This document shows positions 52,785 through 63,618 of a DNA stretch of 64,000 nt, one piece after another. Source of the DNA: Alcanivorax sp. (GTDB lineage Bacteria > Pseudomonadota > Gammaproteobacteria > Pseudomonadales > Alcanivoracaceae); assembly GCA_022565695.1 (NCBI GenBank), contig JAIUME010000010.1, positions 1-64,000 of the forward strand, written 5' to 3'. Within the stretch, counting starts at the first letter, position 1. Every line of letters begins with the position of its first letter. The position numbers and the translations under genes are program-made. The notes below the pieces were generated by a model. That model made no database searches, was not told the DNA's origin, and was given only the letters and a program-made list of their open reading frames with translations.

Positions 52785-54557
52785 GTGTCTGCCAACCTCA
52801 AACTGGCCGCCGGCACTGCGCCGGGCGGCGATGACCAGCTTTTGCGCATTGCGCGACGCCTCGCCGACCAGCAAGGACTGAGTCGCGCGCTGCAGGACAC
52901 TGCAGATATCGTGGTGCTGACGCAGGACGCCAAAGGCCGGCTACTGTCCGTCAATCGCTATGGCCGCTGGCTGTGGGGACAGCCCGCCAGCCATCTGCGG
53001 CGCCGCACGTTTGCCAGCCTGCTGGAGGACCCGCCCGAAGCGCTGGCCCGGCAGCTGGAAGACGTGGCCGCCGGCCGCACACACTCTCTGCGTCATGAAA
53101 GCTCATTGGCCCGGCCCGATGGCGACGCGCTGCTGATGTCCTGGTGGCACACGCTCTGGCAGTCTGGTGCCGGGCGCAAACAGCGCATCGTGTCCATTGG
53201 CCTGGACGTCTCCGACCAGCGCATTGCCGAAGCCCATATCGGCTGGCTCGCCAGCCATGACCCGCTGACCGGTCTGTTCAACCGACGCCGCTTCATCGAG
53301 GAAGGCCGACGCTGGCTTGACGCAGCCGAATCCGGCGAGCGTGCCGGTTTCAGTCTCCTGCTGCTGGATCTTGACCAGTTCCGCGACGTCAACGACCTCA
53401 ATGGCCATCATCAGGGTGATCGCCTGCTGCAAAAAGTGTCGCTGCTGCTGAGCAACTGCCTTGGGCCTGCGGACGTCATCGCGCGCCTGGGCGGCGATGA
53501 GTTCGGCATCCTTCTGGCCAGCAACGACGCCCATCGTGTGCAGGCAACTGCCCGCCGCTGCTGCAACACACTGAACGAACATGCGATGAAAGAAGGCGAT
53601 GCACATCTGCCCGTCACCACCAGCATCGGCATCAGCCACTACCCGCAACACGGTCGCAGCATGGAAACCCTGCTCGCCAATGCGGATATCGCCATGTATC
53701 AGGCCAAGGCTATCGGCAGAAATGCCTGGCATGTGTTTGATGGCGACGAACTCCATCGGGCCAGAATCCAGGAACGCATACTGTGGGAACAACGGGTCAG
53801 GGAGCTGCTTGCGGGCAACGCGATTACCCTGCATTGCCAACCGATCATGCATATTCCCAGTCAAACCATCAGCCATTACGAAGCACTGCTGCGGGTCGCC
53901 GATGACCAGGGGGGCTGGCTGGCCACCCAGGAACTGATCAGTACCGCAGAACAGGCCGGCATGATCCAGCAGCTCGACGAGAAGATCATCACCCGCGCCT
54001 GCGAAATGCTGGCGGAGCAAGGCCCTCCGGGGCAGCGCCCGCCACTGGCCGTCAACCTGTCCGGGCTGTCCTGCCACAATCCTCGTCTGGTCGCCCATGT
54101 CAGCCAGGCGATGCAGCAATATGGCATCGTGGCCGGGGAACTGATTTTTGAAATCACCGAAACGGCAGCCCTGGCCGATGTGCATACCACCATCGACGTC
54201 ATGCAGGATCTGCGCGCCCAGGGCTGCCGCTTTGCACTGGACGATTTCGGTGTCGGCTTCTCGTCGCTGTATTACCTGAAGAAACTGCCGGTGGATTTCG
54301 TCAAAATCGACGGCTCATTCATTCGGCAACTGGATGAAAGCGAGGAGCATCGCGTGCTGATCCGGGCCCTGGTGGATGTTGCCCGCGCCTTTCGTTTGCA
54401 GACCGTGGCAGAATTCGTCGAGAACGACCGCGTGCTCGCCCTGCTAAACGGTCTGGGAGTGGACTACGCTCAGGGCTACCATATAGGCAAACCTGCGGCG
54501 GCCACGCGGGGTGCTTTGCCCGGTGACGTCAGACTGTCGCTGCGCAATGCCCGCTGA
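52785..54557 (+). CDS. Dual-domain c-di-GMP enzyme: PAS-GGDEF-EAL
   Basis: A ~590-residue signalling protein without membrane spans. A PAS-type sensor (about 30-150) is followed by a GGDEF domain with an intact GGDEF (236-240) and an EAL domain with EALLR (366-370), NLSG, EITET, DDFGVGFSS, KIDGSFI and AQGYHIGKP, so both synthesis and breakdown of c-di-GMP look possible; the DDFG(T/V)G loop has Val. The start is unsure: GTG at 52785 has GGGG upstream, whereas an ATG at 52719 adds 22 codons of non-family sequence. Divergent from the propeller operon. Confidence 0.9.
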   Translation: MSANLKLAAGTAPGGDDQLLRIARRLADQQGLSRALQDTADIVVLTQDAKGRLLSVNRYGRWLWGQPASHLRRRTFASLLEDPPEALARQLEDVAAGRTHSLRHESSLARPDGDALLMSWWHTLWQSGAGRKQRIVSIGLDVSDQRIAEAHIGWLASHDPLTGLFNRRRFIEEGRRWLDAAESGERAGFSLLLLDLDQFRDVNDLNGHHQGDRLLQKVSLLLSNCLGPADVIARLGGDEFGILLASNDAHRVQATARRCCNTLNEHAMKEGDAHLPVTTSIGISHYPQHGRSMETLLANADIAMYQAKAIGRNAWHVFDGDELHRARIQERILWEQRVRELLAGNAITLHCQPIMHIPSQTISHYEALLRVADDQGGWLATQELISTAEQAGMIQQLDEKIITRACEMLAEQGPPGQRPPLAVNLSGLSCHNPRLVAHVSQAMQQYGIVAGELIFEITETAALADVHTTIDVMQDLRAQGCRFALDDFGVGFSSLYYLKKLPVDFVKIDGSFIRQLDESEEHRVLIRALVDVARAFRLQTVAEFVENDRVLALLNGLGVDYAQGYHIGKPAAATRGALPGDVRLSLRNAR

Positions 54558-54602
54558 CGGATTGCCCGCCGCAGCATCAGGGAGCTTCTCAAGGAGTCAG
54601 GC

Positions 54603-55421
54603 ATGGAATACCGATCACCCCGTTTCTCGCGTACCCGGGTGCCAGCCGTGTCGCGATGGGGGCTGCTGGCACTGCTGCTGTGCTGGAGCCCCGTCAATGG
54701 CGCTGACACAGGGGCAGGCACAGCAACAATCCATAGCACAGACAGCACCGCCACACGGAGCGTAGCCGATCCCATTGAAGAGCTGGACGATACCTGGCGT
54801 CTGGTCAGTGACCGCAATGATATCCGGGTCTACATGCGCCACCGGGACGACTCACGGTTGAAGACCTTCCGGGGCGTCACCCACATCACCCTGAAAGACC
54901 AGTACGCGCTGGCAGCCGTACTGGAGGACTATGACAATTTCCCGCGCTGGCTGCATTTCGTCGACGGCGCGGAAGAGTTTGCGCGCGAGTCCCCGCTGCT
55001 GCGCTACCTGCGCTTCACCACGCACCTGCCCTGGCCCCTGGCCAATCGGGAAGCCGTGTTGCAGGCCGATGTGGTGCAAGACCCCGAATCACCGCAAGAC
55101 GGCGTGACCATATACCTTCAGGGGCGCCCGGAGTTGCTGCCGGAAAACGATCGCTACGTGCGCTTCCCGGAAATGTCCGGCATTCTCGCGGCACGTTTTC
55201 TGGGCGACGATCAGGTGGAGTTCACCTACCAGTTGATCCTGGATGCCGGCGGCTACATTCCCGCCTGGTTGTCCAATATCCTGCTCCGTGATGCGCCCTA
55301 TTTCACCCTCGACCGGCTGCGCCGGACGGTGCTGCGCCCGGAATATCAGGGCAAGTACTACGACTATCTGGACCTCTCCGGCCCTGGCCGACCTGCCCCG
55401 GACAGCGACGCCGCCCCCTGA
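54603..55421 (+). CDS. Exported START-domain protein
   Basis: A 272-residue protein with a signal peptide (about 1-34, cut before ADTGAG) and a START/Bet v 1-type lipid-binding domain (WRLVSDRNDIRVYMRHRDDSRLKTFRGVTHI, then FPRWLHFVDGAEEF and LPWPLANREAVLQ). Bacterial START proteins of this kind occur in Alcanivorax, Pseudomonas and Marinobacter; the ligand is unknown but hydrophobic. AAGGAG lies before the ATG. It follows the GGDEF-EAL gene by 45 bases and may share its transcript. Confidence 0.87.
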   Translation: MEYRSPRFSRTRVPAVSRWGLLALLLCWSPVNGADTGAGTATIHSTDSTATRSVADPIEELDDTWRLVSDRNDIRVYMRHRDDSRLKTFRGVTHITLKDQYALAAVLEDYDNFPRWLHFVDGAEEFARESPLLRYLRFTTHLPWPLANREAVLQADVVQDPESPQDGVTIYLQGRPELLPENDRYVRFPEMSGILAARFLGDDQVEFTYQLILDAGGYIPAWLSNILLRDAPYFTLDRLRRTVLRPEYQGKYYDYLDLSGPGRPAPDSDAAP

Positions 55422-55551
55422 GCCCTGCCCCTGACCCGGACAGCCGACGTACCGCATTCAGGCCGTCAGCCGCCGCTGTTCGGGCAGCCAGAATACAGCC
55501 TGGTTCGCCCAACGGCAGCCGCTCAGGTCAGCAAGGCCAACCCGATCGGTC

Positions 55552-55579
55552 AACTCTGACACCAATCCATGTCAGAATT
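55552..55579. promoter_or_regulatory. 28-bp dyad upstream of the SDR gene
   Basis: AACTCTGACA and TGTCAGAATT face each other across eight bases, pairing nine of ten. It lies about 85 bases before the start of the short-chain dehydrogenase. A dimeric repressor or activator site is the simplest reading; no known box matches. Confidence 0.5.
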
Positions 55580-55664
55580 GGCCCACTTTGCTCACGATGC
55601 CCCGTTACACTGCGCCGAGAGTGTGTTTGACCAACAATTTGAATTGCCCCTCAGGAGACGCAGC

Positions 55665-56503
<839 letters not shown>

Positions 56504-56507
<4 letters not shown>

Positions 56508-57106
56508 TCAGCAAGCCTTTTTCACAGGCCTGCGACAATAACCGGGGGCCGATCCTTCAGGTGCTGCAACAGTATCTGAAGGCCCCCGGCACACTGCTGG
56601 AACTCGGCAGCGGCACAGGCCAGCATGCGGCCTGGATGCCACATTTCCTGCCCCATATTCACTGGCAGCCCTCTGATCTGCCTGAACGCCTCCCCGGCAT
56701 TCGCGCCTGGCTGGCCGACAATCGCCCCGCCAATGTGGCAGACCCGCTGGTGCTGGACATGGCGCAGCCCTGGCCATCACTGGCCTGCGATTACCTGCTC
56801 ACCGTCAATACCTTCCACATCCTCGCGCAGGACGACGTCGCCCGCGCCATACAGCACGCGGGCGAGCGCTTGCCAGCCGGCGGGCTGTTTGTGGTGTATG
56901 GCCCCTTCAACTACGATGGGCGCTTCACATCAGAGAGCAATGCCCGGTTCAATGACTGGCTGCAGCAACAGCATCCGGCCTCTGCCATTCGCGATATCGA
57001 GTGGGTCTGTGCTGCCATGAACGCCGCCGGCATGACACTGGCCGATGATCAGGCCATGCCCGCCAACAACCGGACACTGGTCTTCCGCCGGACAGCAGAA
57101 GAATAA
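56504..57106 (+). CDS. DUF938-family SAM-dependent methyltransferase
   Basis: A 200-residue class I methyltransferase-like protein with FSQACDNNRGPILQVL at the start, the SAM motif LLELGSGTGQHAAWM, and PFNYDGRFTSESNARFNDWLQ, typical of DUF938. The substrate of the family is not established. It is translationally coupled to the SDR upstream, which may hint at a shared small-molecule pathway. Confidence 0.9.
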
Positions 57107-57170
57107 AGGTTCCCCTTGCCTGTGCATTTTTTCTACAATGACGGCCTTCAGAACAGGACAGTAGAGCATT

Positions 57171-58490
57171 ATGTCGAACAGCGATAAGAGCTGGAGCCTG
57201 GATCAGTTCCAGGTCGAACCCAAAGACGGCGAAACCCGCTTCCATGATTTTGATCTCGCCCCCGCGCTGATGCGTGGTATCGCTGATCAGGGGTTTCACT
57301 ATGCCACGCCGATTCAGGCCCAGGTGCTGACCCACACCCTGGCGGGCGCCGATGCCATCGGCCGCGCCCAGACCGGCACCGGCAAGACGGCCGCCTTTCT
57401 GATCACCATCATCAACGACCTGCTCAAGCATCCGATCACGGTAAAGCGCTATGCCGGGGAACCGCGGGCATTGATTGTCGCGCCCACCCGCGAATTGGCC
57501 ATGCAGATCGAAAAGGATGCCCGGGGCCTGTGCAAGCACACGGACTTGCGTGTCATGAGCGTGGTCGGCGGCATGAACTTCAATCGCCAGCAGGAACGCC
57601 TGCAAAGCTCACTGATTGATATCCTGGTGGCCACACCCGGCCGCCTGCTGGACTTCTGCACCCGCCGCGACCTGTGGCTCGACCGTGTGGAAGTGCTGGT
57701 ACTGGATGAAGCGGACCGCATGCTGGATATGGGTTTTATCCCGGATGTGAAACGCATCGTGCGCCACACACCCACCTCCGAGTATCGCCAGACACTGCTG
57801 TTCTCCGCCACCTTCAACCAGGACGTGATGAGCCTCGCACAGCGCTGGACCGAGACCCCGGAAGTGGTGGAAATCGAGCCGACGCAGGTCACCACCGATA
57901 CCGTTGACCAGAAAGTCTATATCACCGAGACCTCGCAGAAATTTGCCCTGCTGTACAACCTGATTTCCCAACAGGATCTGGACAAGGTCATGGTGTTCGC
58001 CAACCGCCGCGACATCACCCGGCGTTTGTGCGAGCGGCTGCAGAAAAAAGGCATGAATGCCGCGATGATCTCCGGCGATGTACCGCAGACCCAGCGCATG
58101 AAAACCCTGGAGCGTTTCCGCAATGGCAAGGTACGCGTCCTGATCGCCACTGACGTAGCAGGCCGGGGGATTCATATCGACGGTATTTCCCATGTGGTGA
58201 ACTACAACCTGCCGGAAGACCCGGAAGATTATGTACACCGCATTGGCCGCACCGGTCGCGCAGGTGCTACCGGCACGTCAGTCAGCTTCGCCTGTGAAGA
58301 CGATGCCTTCCTGCTGCCAGAACTGGAAAAAGCCATCGGCATGAAGCTGGACTGCGAATACCCGCCGGAAGAACTGCTCAAGGAGCGTCCGGCACCGGAG
58401 CGGGAGCTCAAGGACCAGCAGCGCCAGCGTGATGAGCAGACCGAGCGTGACCAGCGCGCAGCGCAGCAGGCGACAGGGCAGGATTCCTGA
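57171..58490 (+). CDS. rhlB: DEAD-box RNA helicase RhlB
   Basis: A 439-residue ATP-dependent RNA helicase. Motifs in order: the Q-motif [12 protein letters not shown], Walker A AQTGTGKT (66-73), [13 protein letters not shown] (179-182), SAT, and the helicase C motifs [40 protein letters not shown]. The C-terminal tail is charged (Arg/Glu/Gln repeats), as in RhlB, which works in the RNA degradosome with RNase E. Alone in its unit; a hairpin follows. Confidence 0.93.
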   Translation: MSNSDKSWSLDQFQVEPKDGETRFHDFDLAPALMRGIADQGFHYATPIQAQVLTHTLAGADAIGRAQTGTGKTAAFLITIINDLLKHPITVKRYAGEPRALIVAPTRELAMQIEKDARGLCKHTDLRVMSVVGGMNFNRQQERLQSSLIDILVATPGRLLDFCTRRDLWLDRVEVLVLDEADRMLDMGFIPDVKRIVRHTPTSEYRQTLLFSATFNQDVMSLAQRWTETPEVVEIEPTQVTTDTVDQKVYITETSQKFALLYNLISQQDLDKVMVFANRRDITRRLCERLQKKGMNAAMISGDVPQTQRMKTLERFRNGKVRVLIATDVAGRGIHIDGISHVVNYNLPEDPEDYVHRIGRTGRAGATGTSVSFACEDDAFLLPELEKAIGMKLDCEYPPEELLKERPAPERELKDQQRQRDEQTERDQRAAQQATGQDS

Positions 58491-58504
58491 CGCCCTCGCG
58501 CTGA

Positions 58505-58532
58505 GCAGGCGGCGCCCTTCGGCACCGCCTGC
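58505..58532. terminator. Terminator hairpin between rhlB and the RND operon
   Basis: The 12-base arms 58505-58516 and 58521-58532 pair at 11 of 12 around CTTC. A short T-run follows on the plus strand (ATCGTTT). It lies between convergent genes and may serve both. Confidence 0.6.
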
Positions 58533-58545
58533 ATCGTTTCAGCCT

Positions 58546-61500
58546 CTACTTCTCTGTCAGACGCTCTGCACGGCGTGTCGTCAGGTTGTCCATGAGCATG
58601 TAGAACATGGGCACAAACACCAAAGCCAGAGTACTGGCTGCAATCATGCCACCCACCACCACCGTGCCGATTTCCTGGCGACTGGCCGCACCCGCGCCGG
58701 TGGCCAGCATCAGTGGTAGCGTGCCGATCACGAAGGTCATGGCGGTCATGATGATGGCGCGGAAACGTTGCCGCGCCGCCGCAGAAGCCGCCTCACGGGC
58801 AGACATGCCGTCACGTCGGTTTTGCGCAGCAAACTCCACAATCAGGATCGCATTTTTCGCCGCCAGCCCGATCAGCACCAGCAACCCGACCTGAAAATAG
58901 ATGTCGTTCGGGAAGCCCCGGAAGGTCGCTGCCAGCGCAGCACCCAGCACTCCGAACGGCACCGCTGAAGCCACCGCCAGTGGCAATGTCCAGCGCTCAT
59001 ACTGTGCCGCCAGAATCAGGAACACCATCAGCAGACCCAGACCGAAGGCCACACCACCCGCCCCTGCCGCCGCATCCAGCTGATACGCTTCGCCGGTCCA
59101 GCCCAGCATGGCACTGGCATCAAGAATATCTGCCGCCACCGCCTCCATGGCGTCCTTGGCCTGCCCAGTGGTGTAACCCGGTGCCGGATCGGCCATGATC
59201 TTCGCCGCCGCGTTCACATTGAAGCGATTGATGATGTCGGGGCCGGACTCCCGTGTGAGTTCCACCAACGCACTCAGCGGAATCATTTCACCGAGCTCCG
59301 AGCGCACGAACACCTTGTTCAGATCTTCCGGGCGACTGCGAAACTCGCCTTCGGATTGCAGATTCACCTGCCAGTTACGCCCCGCCAGGGTGAAATCGTT
59401 GACATACAGCGCGCCGAACGTGCTCTGCATGGTTTCGAATATCTGGTTGATCGGCACACCCACCGCGCGCGCTTTTTCCCGATCCACGTTGGCACTGTAA
59501 CGCGGGATGCCGGTATCCAGCGTCACCCGGGCGCCGGTCACTTCCGGGCGCTCATTGGCCGCCGCAGCAAGCTCCTGCCCCATCGCCTCAATCTGCGCCG
59601 GTGTGGTTTCACCACGCACCTGCAGGTAGCCTTCGACCCCGCCCGTCAGTGACAGGCCCTGAATCGGCGGCGGGATGAAGGACATCACGAACGCCTCGGG
59701 AATCTGCGCGCCCATGCCCATAAAGCGGCCGGCCAGGGACGCCGCATCCTGCCCCTTGCCCGTCCGCTCACTCCAGTCGGCAAGATTCACGAACCCGACC
59801 CCGGCGTTGCTGCGCAGCGAACCGGCAATGATGTCGAAACCGGCGAAAGCGGTAAAATCGGACACCTCGTCCAGCTCCAGCAACATCGCCGCCAGATCAT
59901 CCCGCGCCTTTTCCGTGCGAGAGAGTGATGACACCGGCGGCAACTGCACCACCGCCAGCGCCACACCCTGATCTTCCTGGGGCACCAGTCCCGAGGGCAT
60001 GCGCCCCATCAGAAACAGGGTGGCCAGTATCACCAGCGCAAACAGCCCACAGCCCAGGACAGCTTTGCCCAGCAGGGCATCCACCGCGCGGCTGAAGCCG
60101 TTGGTGAGACGCGCGAAACCGGCATTGAACCAGCGGAAAAAGGCAGGCTCGTCATGCGGCTGCTTGTCCAGAAGCAGGGCACACATGGCGGGCGTGAGCG
60201 TCAGTGCCACCACCCCCGACACCACCACAGAGATGGCAATGGTCACGGCAAACTGGCGGTACAGCTCACCGGTCAGGCCTCCGAGGAAGGTCACCGGCGC
60301 AAACACCGCCACCAGCACCAGCGTCGACGACAACACAGCGCCGGACACCTGCTTCATGGTTTCGATGGAGGCTTCCCGGGCTTTCATGCCCTTTTCCTGC
60401 ATCAGACGATCGACGTTCTCCAGGACAATGATGGCGTTGTCCACCACAATCCCGATGGCCAGCACCAGCCCGAACAGCGTCAGCAGGTTGACCGAAAAAC
60501 CGAATGCCAACATGCCGGCGAAGGTACCAATCAGCGACACCGGAATCGCCGCCACAGGAATCAGCGTGGCGCGCAGGTGCTGGAGGAACAGGAAGGTCAC
60601 CAGCACCACCAGGAATACCGCGATGATCAGTGTGATAAAGACTTCGCGGATGGAAATCTCGACGAACTCACTGGTGTCGTAAGGGATGGCGAATTGCACG
60701 CCATCCGGGAAGCGCGACGAAATATCATCCAGCGCCTCCCGAACTGCCGTGGCGGTGTCCAGTGCGTTCGCACCGGGCTGCAGATACACGCCCATAGGCA
60801 CCGCCGGCTGGCCATTATAGGTAGCCGAAAACGCGTAATTCTGGGCCCCGAGTTCGGCCCGCGCCACATCTCCCAGGCGCAGGGTGCCACCGTCCTCATC
60901 CGCACGCAGAATGATGCGCTCGAATTCCTGCGGATCCGCCAACTGGCCACGGGTCGTGACAGTAAAGGTAAATGCCTGATCCTCTGGCGCTGGCTCGGCG
61001 CCGAGTCGGCCCGCCGCAAACTGGGCATTCTGCTCGCGCACCGCAGCAGCCACTTCAGAGGGGGTCATGTCGTACTGAGCCAGCTTGTCCGGGCTCAGCC
61101 AGATGCGCATGGAATAATCCTGCGCCCCGAACAGCGACGCATCGCCGACACCGGGAATACGTACCAGCTCATCCAGCACATTCAGCAGGGCATAGTTGCT
61201 GATGAACAGGGTGCTCTGGCTGCTGTCCGGGGAATACATCACCGGCACCATCAGGATGTTGGTGGAGCGCGCCTGCACTCGCACCCCCTGATCTCGTACC
61301 TGCTGAGGCAGACGGGCCATGGCGGCCTGGGCACGGTTGTTGACATTAATGGCGGCCTGATCCGGATCAGTACCAATTTCAAATGACACCGTCAGCCTCA
61401 GGCTGCCGGCATCCGTGGCGCTGGACTCCATGTAGATCATGTTGTCGACGCCGTTGATTTCCTGCTCCAGCGGCGCCGCCACGGACTCCGCCAGCACTTC

Positions 61501-61662
61501 GGCACTGGCACCGGGATAGCTTGCCTCCACCACCACCTGGGGCGGCACCACGTCCGGATACTGCTCGATTGGCAGCGCCCTCAGCGCCGCCAACCCCGCC
61601 AGCACAATGACAATGGATATGACCGACGCGAAAATTGGCCGGTCAATAAAGAATCTCAGCAT
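58546..61662 (-). CDS. RND multidrug efflux permease (AcrB/HAE-1 family)
   Basis: A 1038-residue inner-membrane proton-driven pump with twelve spans and two large periplasmic loops; [29 protein letters not shown] opens it. The TM10 relay Lys is kept ([14 protein letters not shown]). In TM4, where AcrB has Asp407-Asp408, this protein has Asp408-Asn409 ([14 protein letters not shown]), so one of the two proton-relay acids is replaced. The ATG overlaps the adaptor stop by one base. Together with the TetR gene it forms a tetR-adaptor-permease operon; an outer-membrane channel gene is not in this window. Confidence 0.93.
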   Translation of the reverse strand: MLRFFIDRPIFASVISIVIVLAGLAALRALPIEQYPDVVPPQVVVEASYPGASAEVLAESVAAPLEQEINGVDNMIYMESSATDAGSLRLTVSFEIGTDPDQAAINVNNRAQAAMARLPQQVRDQGVRVQARSTNILMVPVMYSPDSSQSTLFISNYALLNVLDELVRIPGVGDASLFGAQDYSMRIWLSPDKLAQYDMTPSEVAAAVREQNAQFAAGRLGAEPAPEDQAFTFTVTTRGQLADPQEFERIILRADEDGGTLRLGDVARAELGAQNYAFSATYNGQPAVPMGVYLQPGANALDTATAVREALDDISSRFPDGVQFAIPYDTSEFVEISIREVFITLIIAVFLVVLVTFLFLQHLRATLIPVAAIPVSLIGTFAGMLAFGFSVNLLTLFGLVLAIGIVVDNAIIVLENVDRLMQEKGMKAREASIETMKQVSGAVLSSTLVLVAVFAPVTFLGGLTGELYRQFAVTIAISVVVSGVVALTLTPAMCALLLDKQPHDEPAFFRWFNAGFARLTNGFSRAVDALLGKAVLGCGLFALVILATLFLMGRMPSGLVPQEDQGVALAVVQLPPVSSLSRTEKARDDLAAMLLELDEVSDFTAFAGFDIIAGSLRSNAGVGFVNLADWSERTGKGQDAASLAGRFMGMGAQIPEAFVMSFIPPPIQGLSLTGGVEGYLQVRGETTPAQIEAMGQELAAAANERPEVTGARVTLDTGIPRYSANVDREKARAVGVPINQIFETMQSTFGALYVNDFTLAGRNWQVNLQSEGEFRSRPEDLNKVFVRSELGEMIPLSALVELTRESGPDIINRFNVNAAAKIMADPAPGYTTGQAKDAMEAVAADILDASAMLGWTGEAYQLDAAAGAGGVAFGLGLLMVFLILAAQYERWTLPLAVASAVPFGVLGAALAATFRGFPNDIYFQVGLLVLIGLAAKNAILIVEFAAQNRRDGMSAREAASAAARQRFRAIIMTAMTFVIGTLPLMLATGAGAASRQEIGTVVVGGMIAASTLALVFVPMFYMLMDNLTTRRAERLTEK

Positions 61663-62815
61663 CAGGCGCCTCCGTCTTGCTGCGCGTCTTCCGCCTGCTC
61701 TGCTCTCACCGGCATCCCGTCACGCAGTGCCACCTGGCCATTGACCACTACCTGATCGCCCTCTTCCAGACCATCCAGAATGATCTGACGGCCATCAACC
61801 ACCGGCCCGAGCTGCACCACTCTGGCACTGGCCTTGTCGTCAGAGACGACAAAGACCTGCGGCCCTTCCCGGCCCTGCCCCACGGCCGACTCCGGCACCA
61901 GCATCACATCCTCGAGCGACTGCAGCACCACGCGAACCCGGACAAACTGCCCGGGAATGATGTCACCGTCAGGATTGGCGAACACCGCTCTGGCCATCAC
62001 GCTGCCGGTGCGCGCATCGATGGTGCTGTCGGTAAAGGTCACCTCGCCGTCGCTGTCATAATCGCGACCATCCGGTAACGTCAGAAACGCCTTGCTACTG
62101 CCACGGCTACCGCCGGCGGCACGCCGCAACGCGGCATCACGCTCCGGCACAGAAAAGCGCACATGCACCGGATCCAGTTCTGTCACCGTGGTGAGCAAGG
62201 TGCCGCGCTCCACCAGACTGCCCTCCGGCAGCATTTCCAGACCGGTGGCCCCTGCGAGCGGCGCCCGAACCTGCGCGTAACCGAGATTACGCTCGGCATC
62301 CGCCACACCCGCTTCGGTCAGCGCGAGTCGCGCCTGCGCCAGCTCATGCTGGGACTGCGCCTGGTCCCGCTCACGTTCGCTCACCGCGTTCTGCTCGAAC
62401 AGCCGGCGTATACGGCGCCACTCCCGCTCTGCCTGATTCAGGCCCGCGCGCGCGTCCTGACGTTCCGCTTCAGCACGTTGTCTGGCGATATCAAAAGGCT
62501 GGCTATCGATGTCGAACAGCACATCGTCCTGCTCCACCCGCTGGCCCTCGACATAGCGTCGATGCTCCAGAATGCCGTCCACTCTGGCGCGCACCTCCAC
62601 CATGCGAGCCCCCGGGCACGCCCGGCGTATTCCCGCTCGACATCAATGTTTTCCGCCGTGACCTGCAGTACCGACACCTGGGGCGGGGGCGGCTGGCCAT
62701 TACCATCGTCAGGGCTATCGCAGGCCGTGATCAACGCGGCACCGGCAAGGCCCGTCAACAGATACGACACAAGGCGCAATCGCAGATGCCTTGCAGGCTG
62801 TGGAACAACAGACAT
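61662..62815 (-). pseudogene. RND periplasmic adaptor (MFP), frameshifted
   Basis: Two overlapping frames make up one adaptor. The first begins at 62815 behind AGAGGAAA with a lipoprotein signal (LITAC) and PPPPQVSVLQVTAENIDVEREYAGRARG; the second carries RMVEVRARVDGILEHRRYVEGQRV, the helical hairpin, the lipoyl and beta-barrel parts, and ends at 61662 beside the permease start. They join at a run of five C on the plus strand (62609-62613); one more base there would fuse them after residue ~67. So either the adaptor is broken by a one-base loss, or this is a homopolymer sequencing error, or the run is a slippage switch. The coding density on both sides is normal, so the change is recent. Confidence 0.85.
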
Positions 62816-62836
62816 AACGCTTTCCTCTGGTGCGGG

Positions 62837-63481
62837 TCAGGACTCGGTGTCGTGTTCACGGCCGAGCGTGCTCGCCATGAACCGGATGACGTGTTCGGCC
62901 CGGGTGGTCAGTGACGGCCGCCGGGACAACAGGGGATTGACGAAGATGGCGCCAAAGGCCAGATCACCGAGGATATCCATGGCGATCTCCGGCGTGGGCC
63001 AGGTGTGCTGCGACAGGCCCAACTCGCGAAACAGATGCAGCCAGCGCGCCTGACGACGTTCAGAGTGAGCGAAGTAGGTCGGCAGGCTGCGATCCCGGAA
63101 CTCGGCCCGTTCGTGGATAAACAGCTCCACGGCTTCGGGATGACGCTGGAAGAAGGCAAAGTAGGTGCGGATCGCGGTACACAAGGCCTCCCAGGGATCG
63201 GTCAGGCCCGCCAGCTGCTGGTCTACATCGCCCGACAACCGCTCCATGACATCGGCCATTGTCCCCAGGAACAACGCCTCCTTGGTGGCAAAGAACCGAT
63301 AGACCGTGCCTTTGCCAACGTCCGCCGCATCAGCAATCAACTGAACGTCGGTGGCGCGGTAGCCGTGAGCGGCAAAGATTTTCGAGGCCGCAGCGAGGAT
63401 CTCTGCACGCCGCTCGTCCGCCGGCTTGTGCACACGACGGCGGACGCCAGCAACAAGTTCTTGATGACCAGGCTCTGTCAT
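62837..63481 (-). CDS. TetR-family regulator of the RND operon
   Basis: A 214-residue TetR protein. The N-terminal helix-turn-helix (about 25-70: RAEILAAASKIFAAHGYRATDVQLIADAADVGKGTVYRFFATKEALF) is well kept; the rest is the ligand domain, in the AcrR/TetR_C branch near RND pumps. It is the first gene of the operon, 21 bases upstream of the adaptor, and an 18-base palindrome lies just downstream of its promoter, so self-repression is likely. The inducer is unknown. Confidence 0.92.
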   Translation of the reverse strand: MTEPGHQELVAGVRRRVHKPADERRAEILAAASKIFAAHGYRATDVQLIADAADVGKGTVYRFFATKEALFLGTMADVMERLSGDVDQQLAGLTDPWEALCTAIRTYFAFFQRHPEAVELFIHERAEFRDRSLPTYFAHSERRQARWLHLFRELGLSQHTWPTPEIAMDILGDLAFGAIFVNPLLSRRPSLTTRAEHVIRFMASTLGREHDTES

Positions 63482-63550
63482 GTGTGTCGCTCATTAATCA
63501 GGACGGACGCGTCAGTCCGTTATTACAGCGACACACGGCAGGCATGTCAA
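63482..63550 (-). promoter_or_regulatory. Promoter and nested operators of the RND operon
   Basis: On the minus strand TTGACA (63550-63545) and TGTAAT (63527-63522) are 17 bases apart, a near-consensus promoter. Just downstream is an 18-base palindrome (63501-63518, GGACNGACGCGTCNGTCC, 16 of 18 symmetric). Outside it, perfect 10-base arms GTGTGTCGCT (63482-63491) and AGCGACACAC (63527-63536) form a second dyad that touches the -10. This is a strong candidate for the TetR operator. Confidence 0.7.
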
Positions 63551-63575
63551 TGCATACGTCCGGAAAGAAGGCGGC

Positions 63576-63611
63576 GAAAAAAGCAGAGCGCCGGGGCATA
63601 ACGCCCCGGCG
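63576..63611 (-). terminator. Intrinsic terminator of the PhoH-like gene
   Basis: A perfect 9-base GC stem (63589-63597 with 63603-63611, CGCCGGGGC/GCCCCGGCG, loop ATAAC) is followed on the minus strand by CTCTGC and six T. It lies eight bases after the stop codon. Confidence 0.85.
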
Positions 63612-63618
63612 GGTCTCG

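Noticed and set aside
60154..61386. 410-codon plus-strand frame antisense to the RND permease
   Set aside because: His/Gln/Arg-rich shadow of membrane-segment codons; no start signal.
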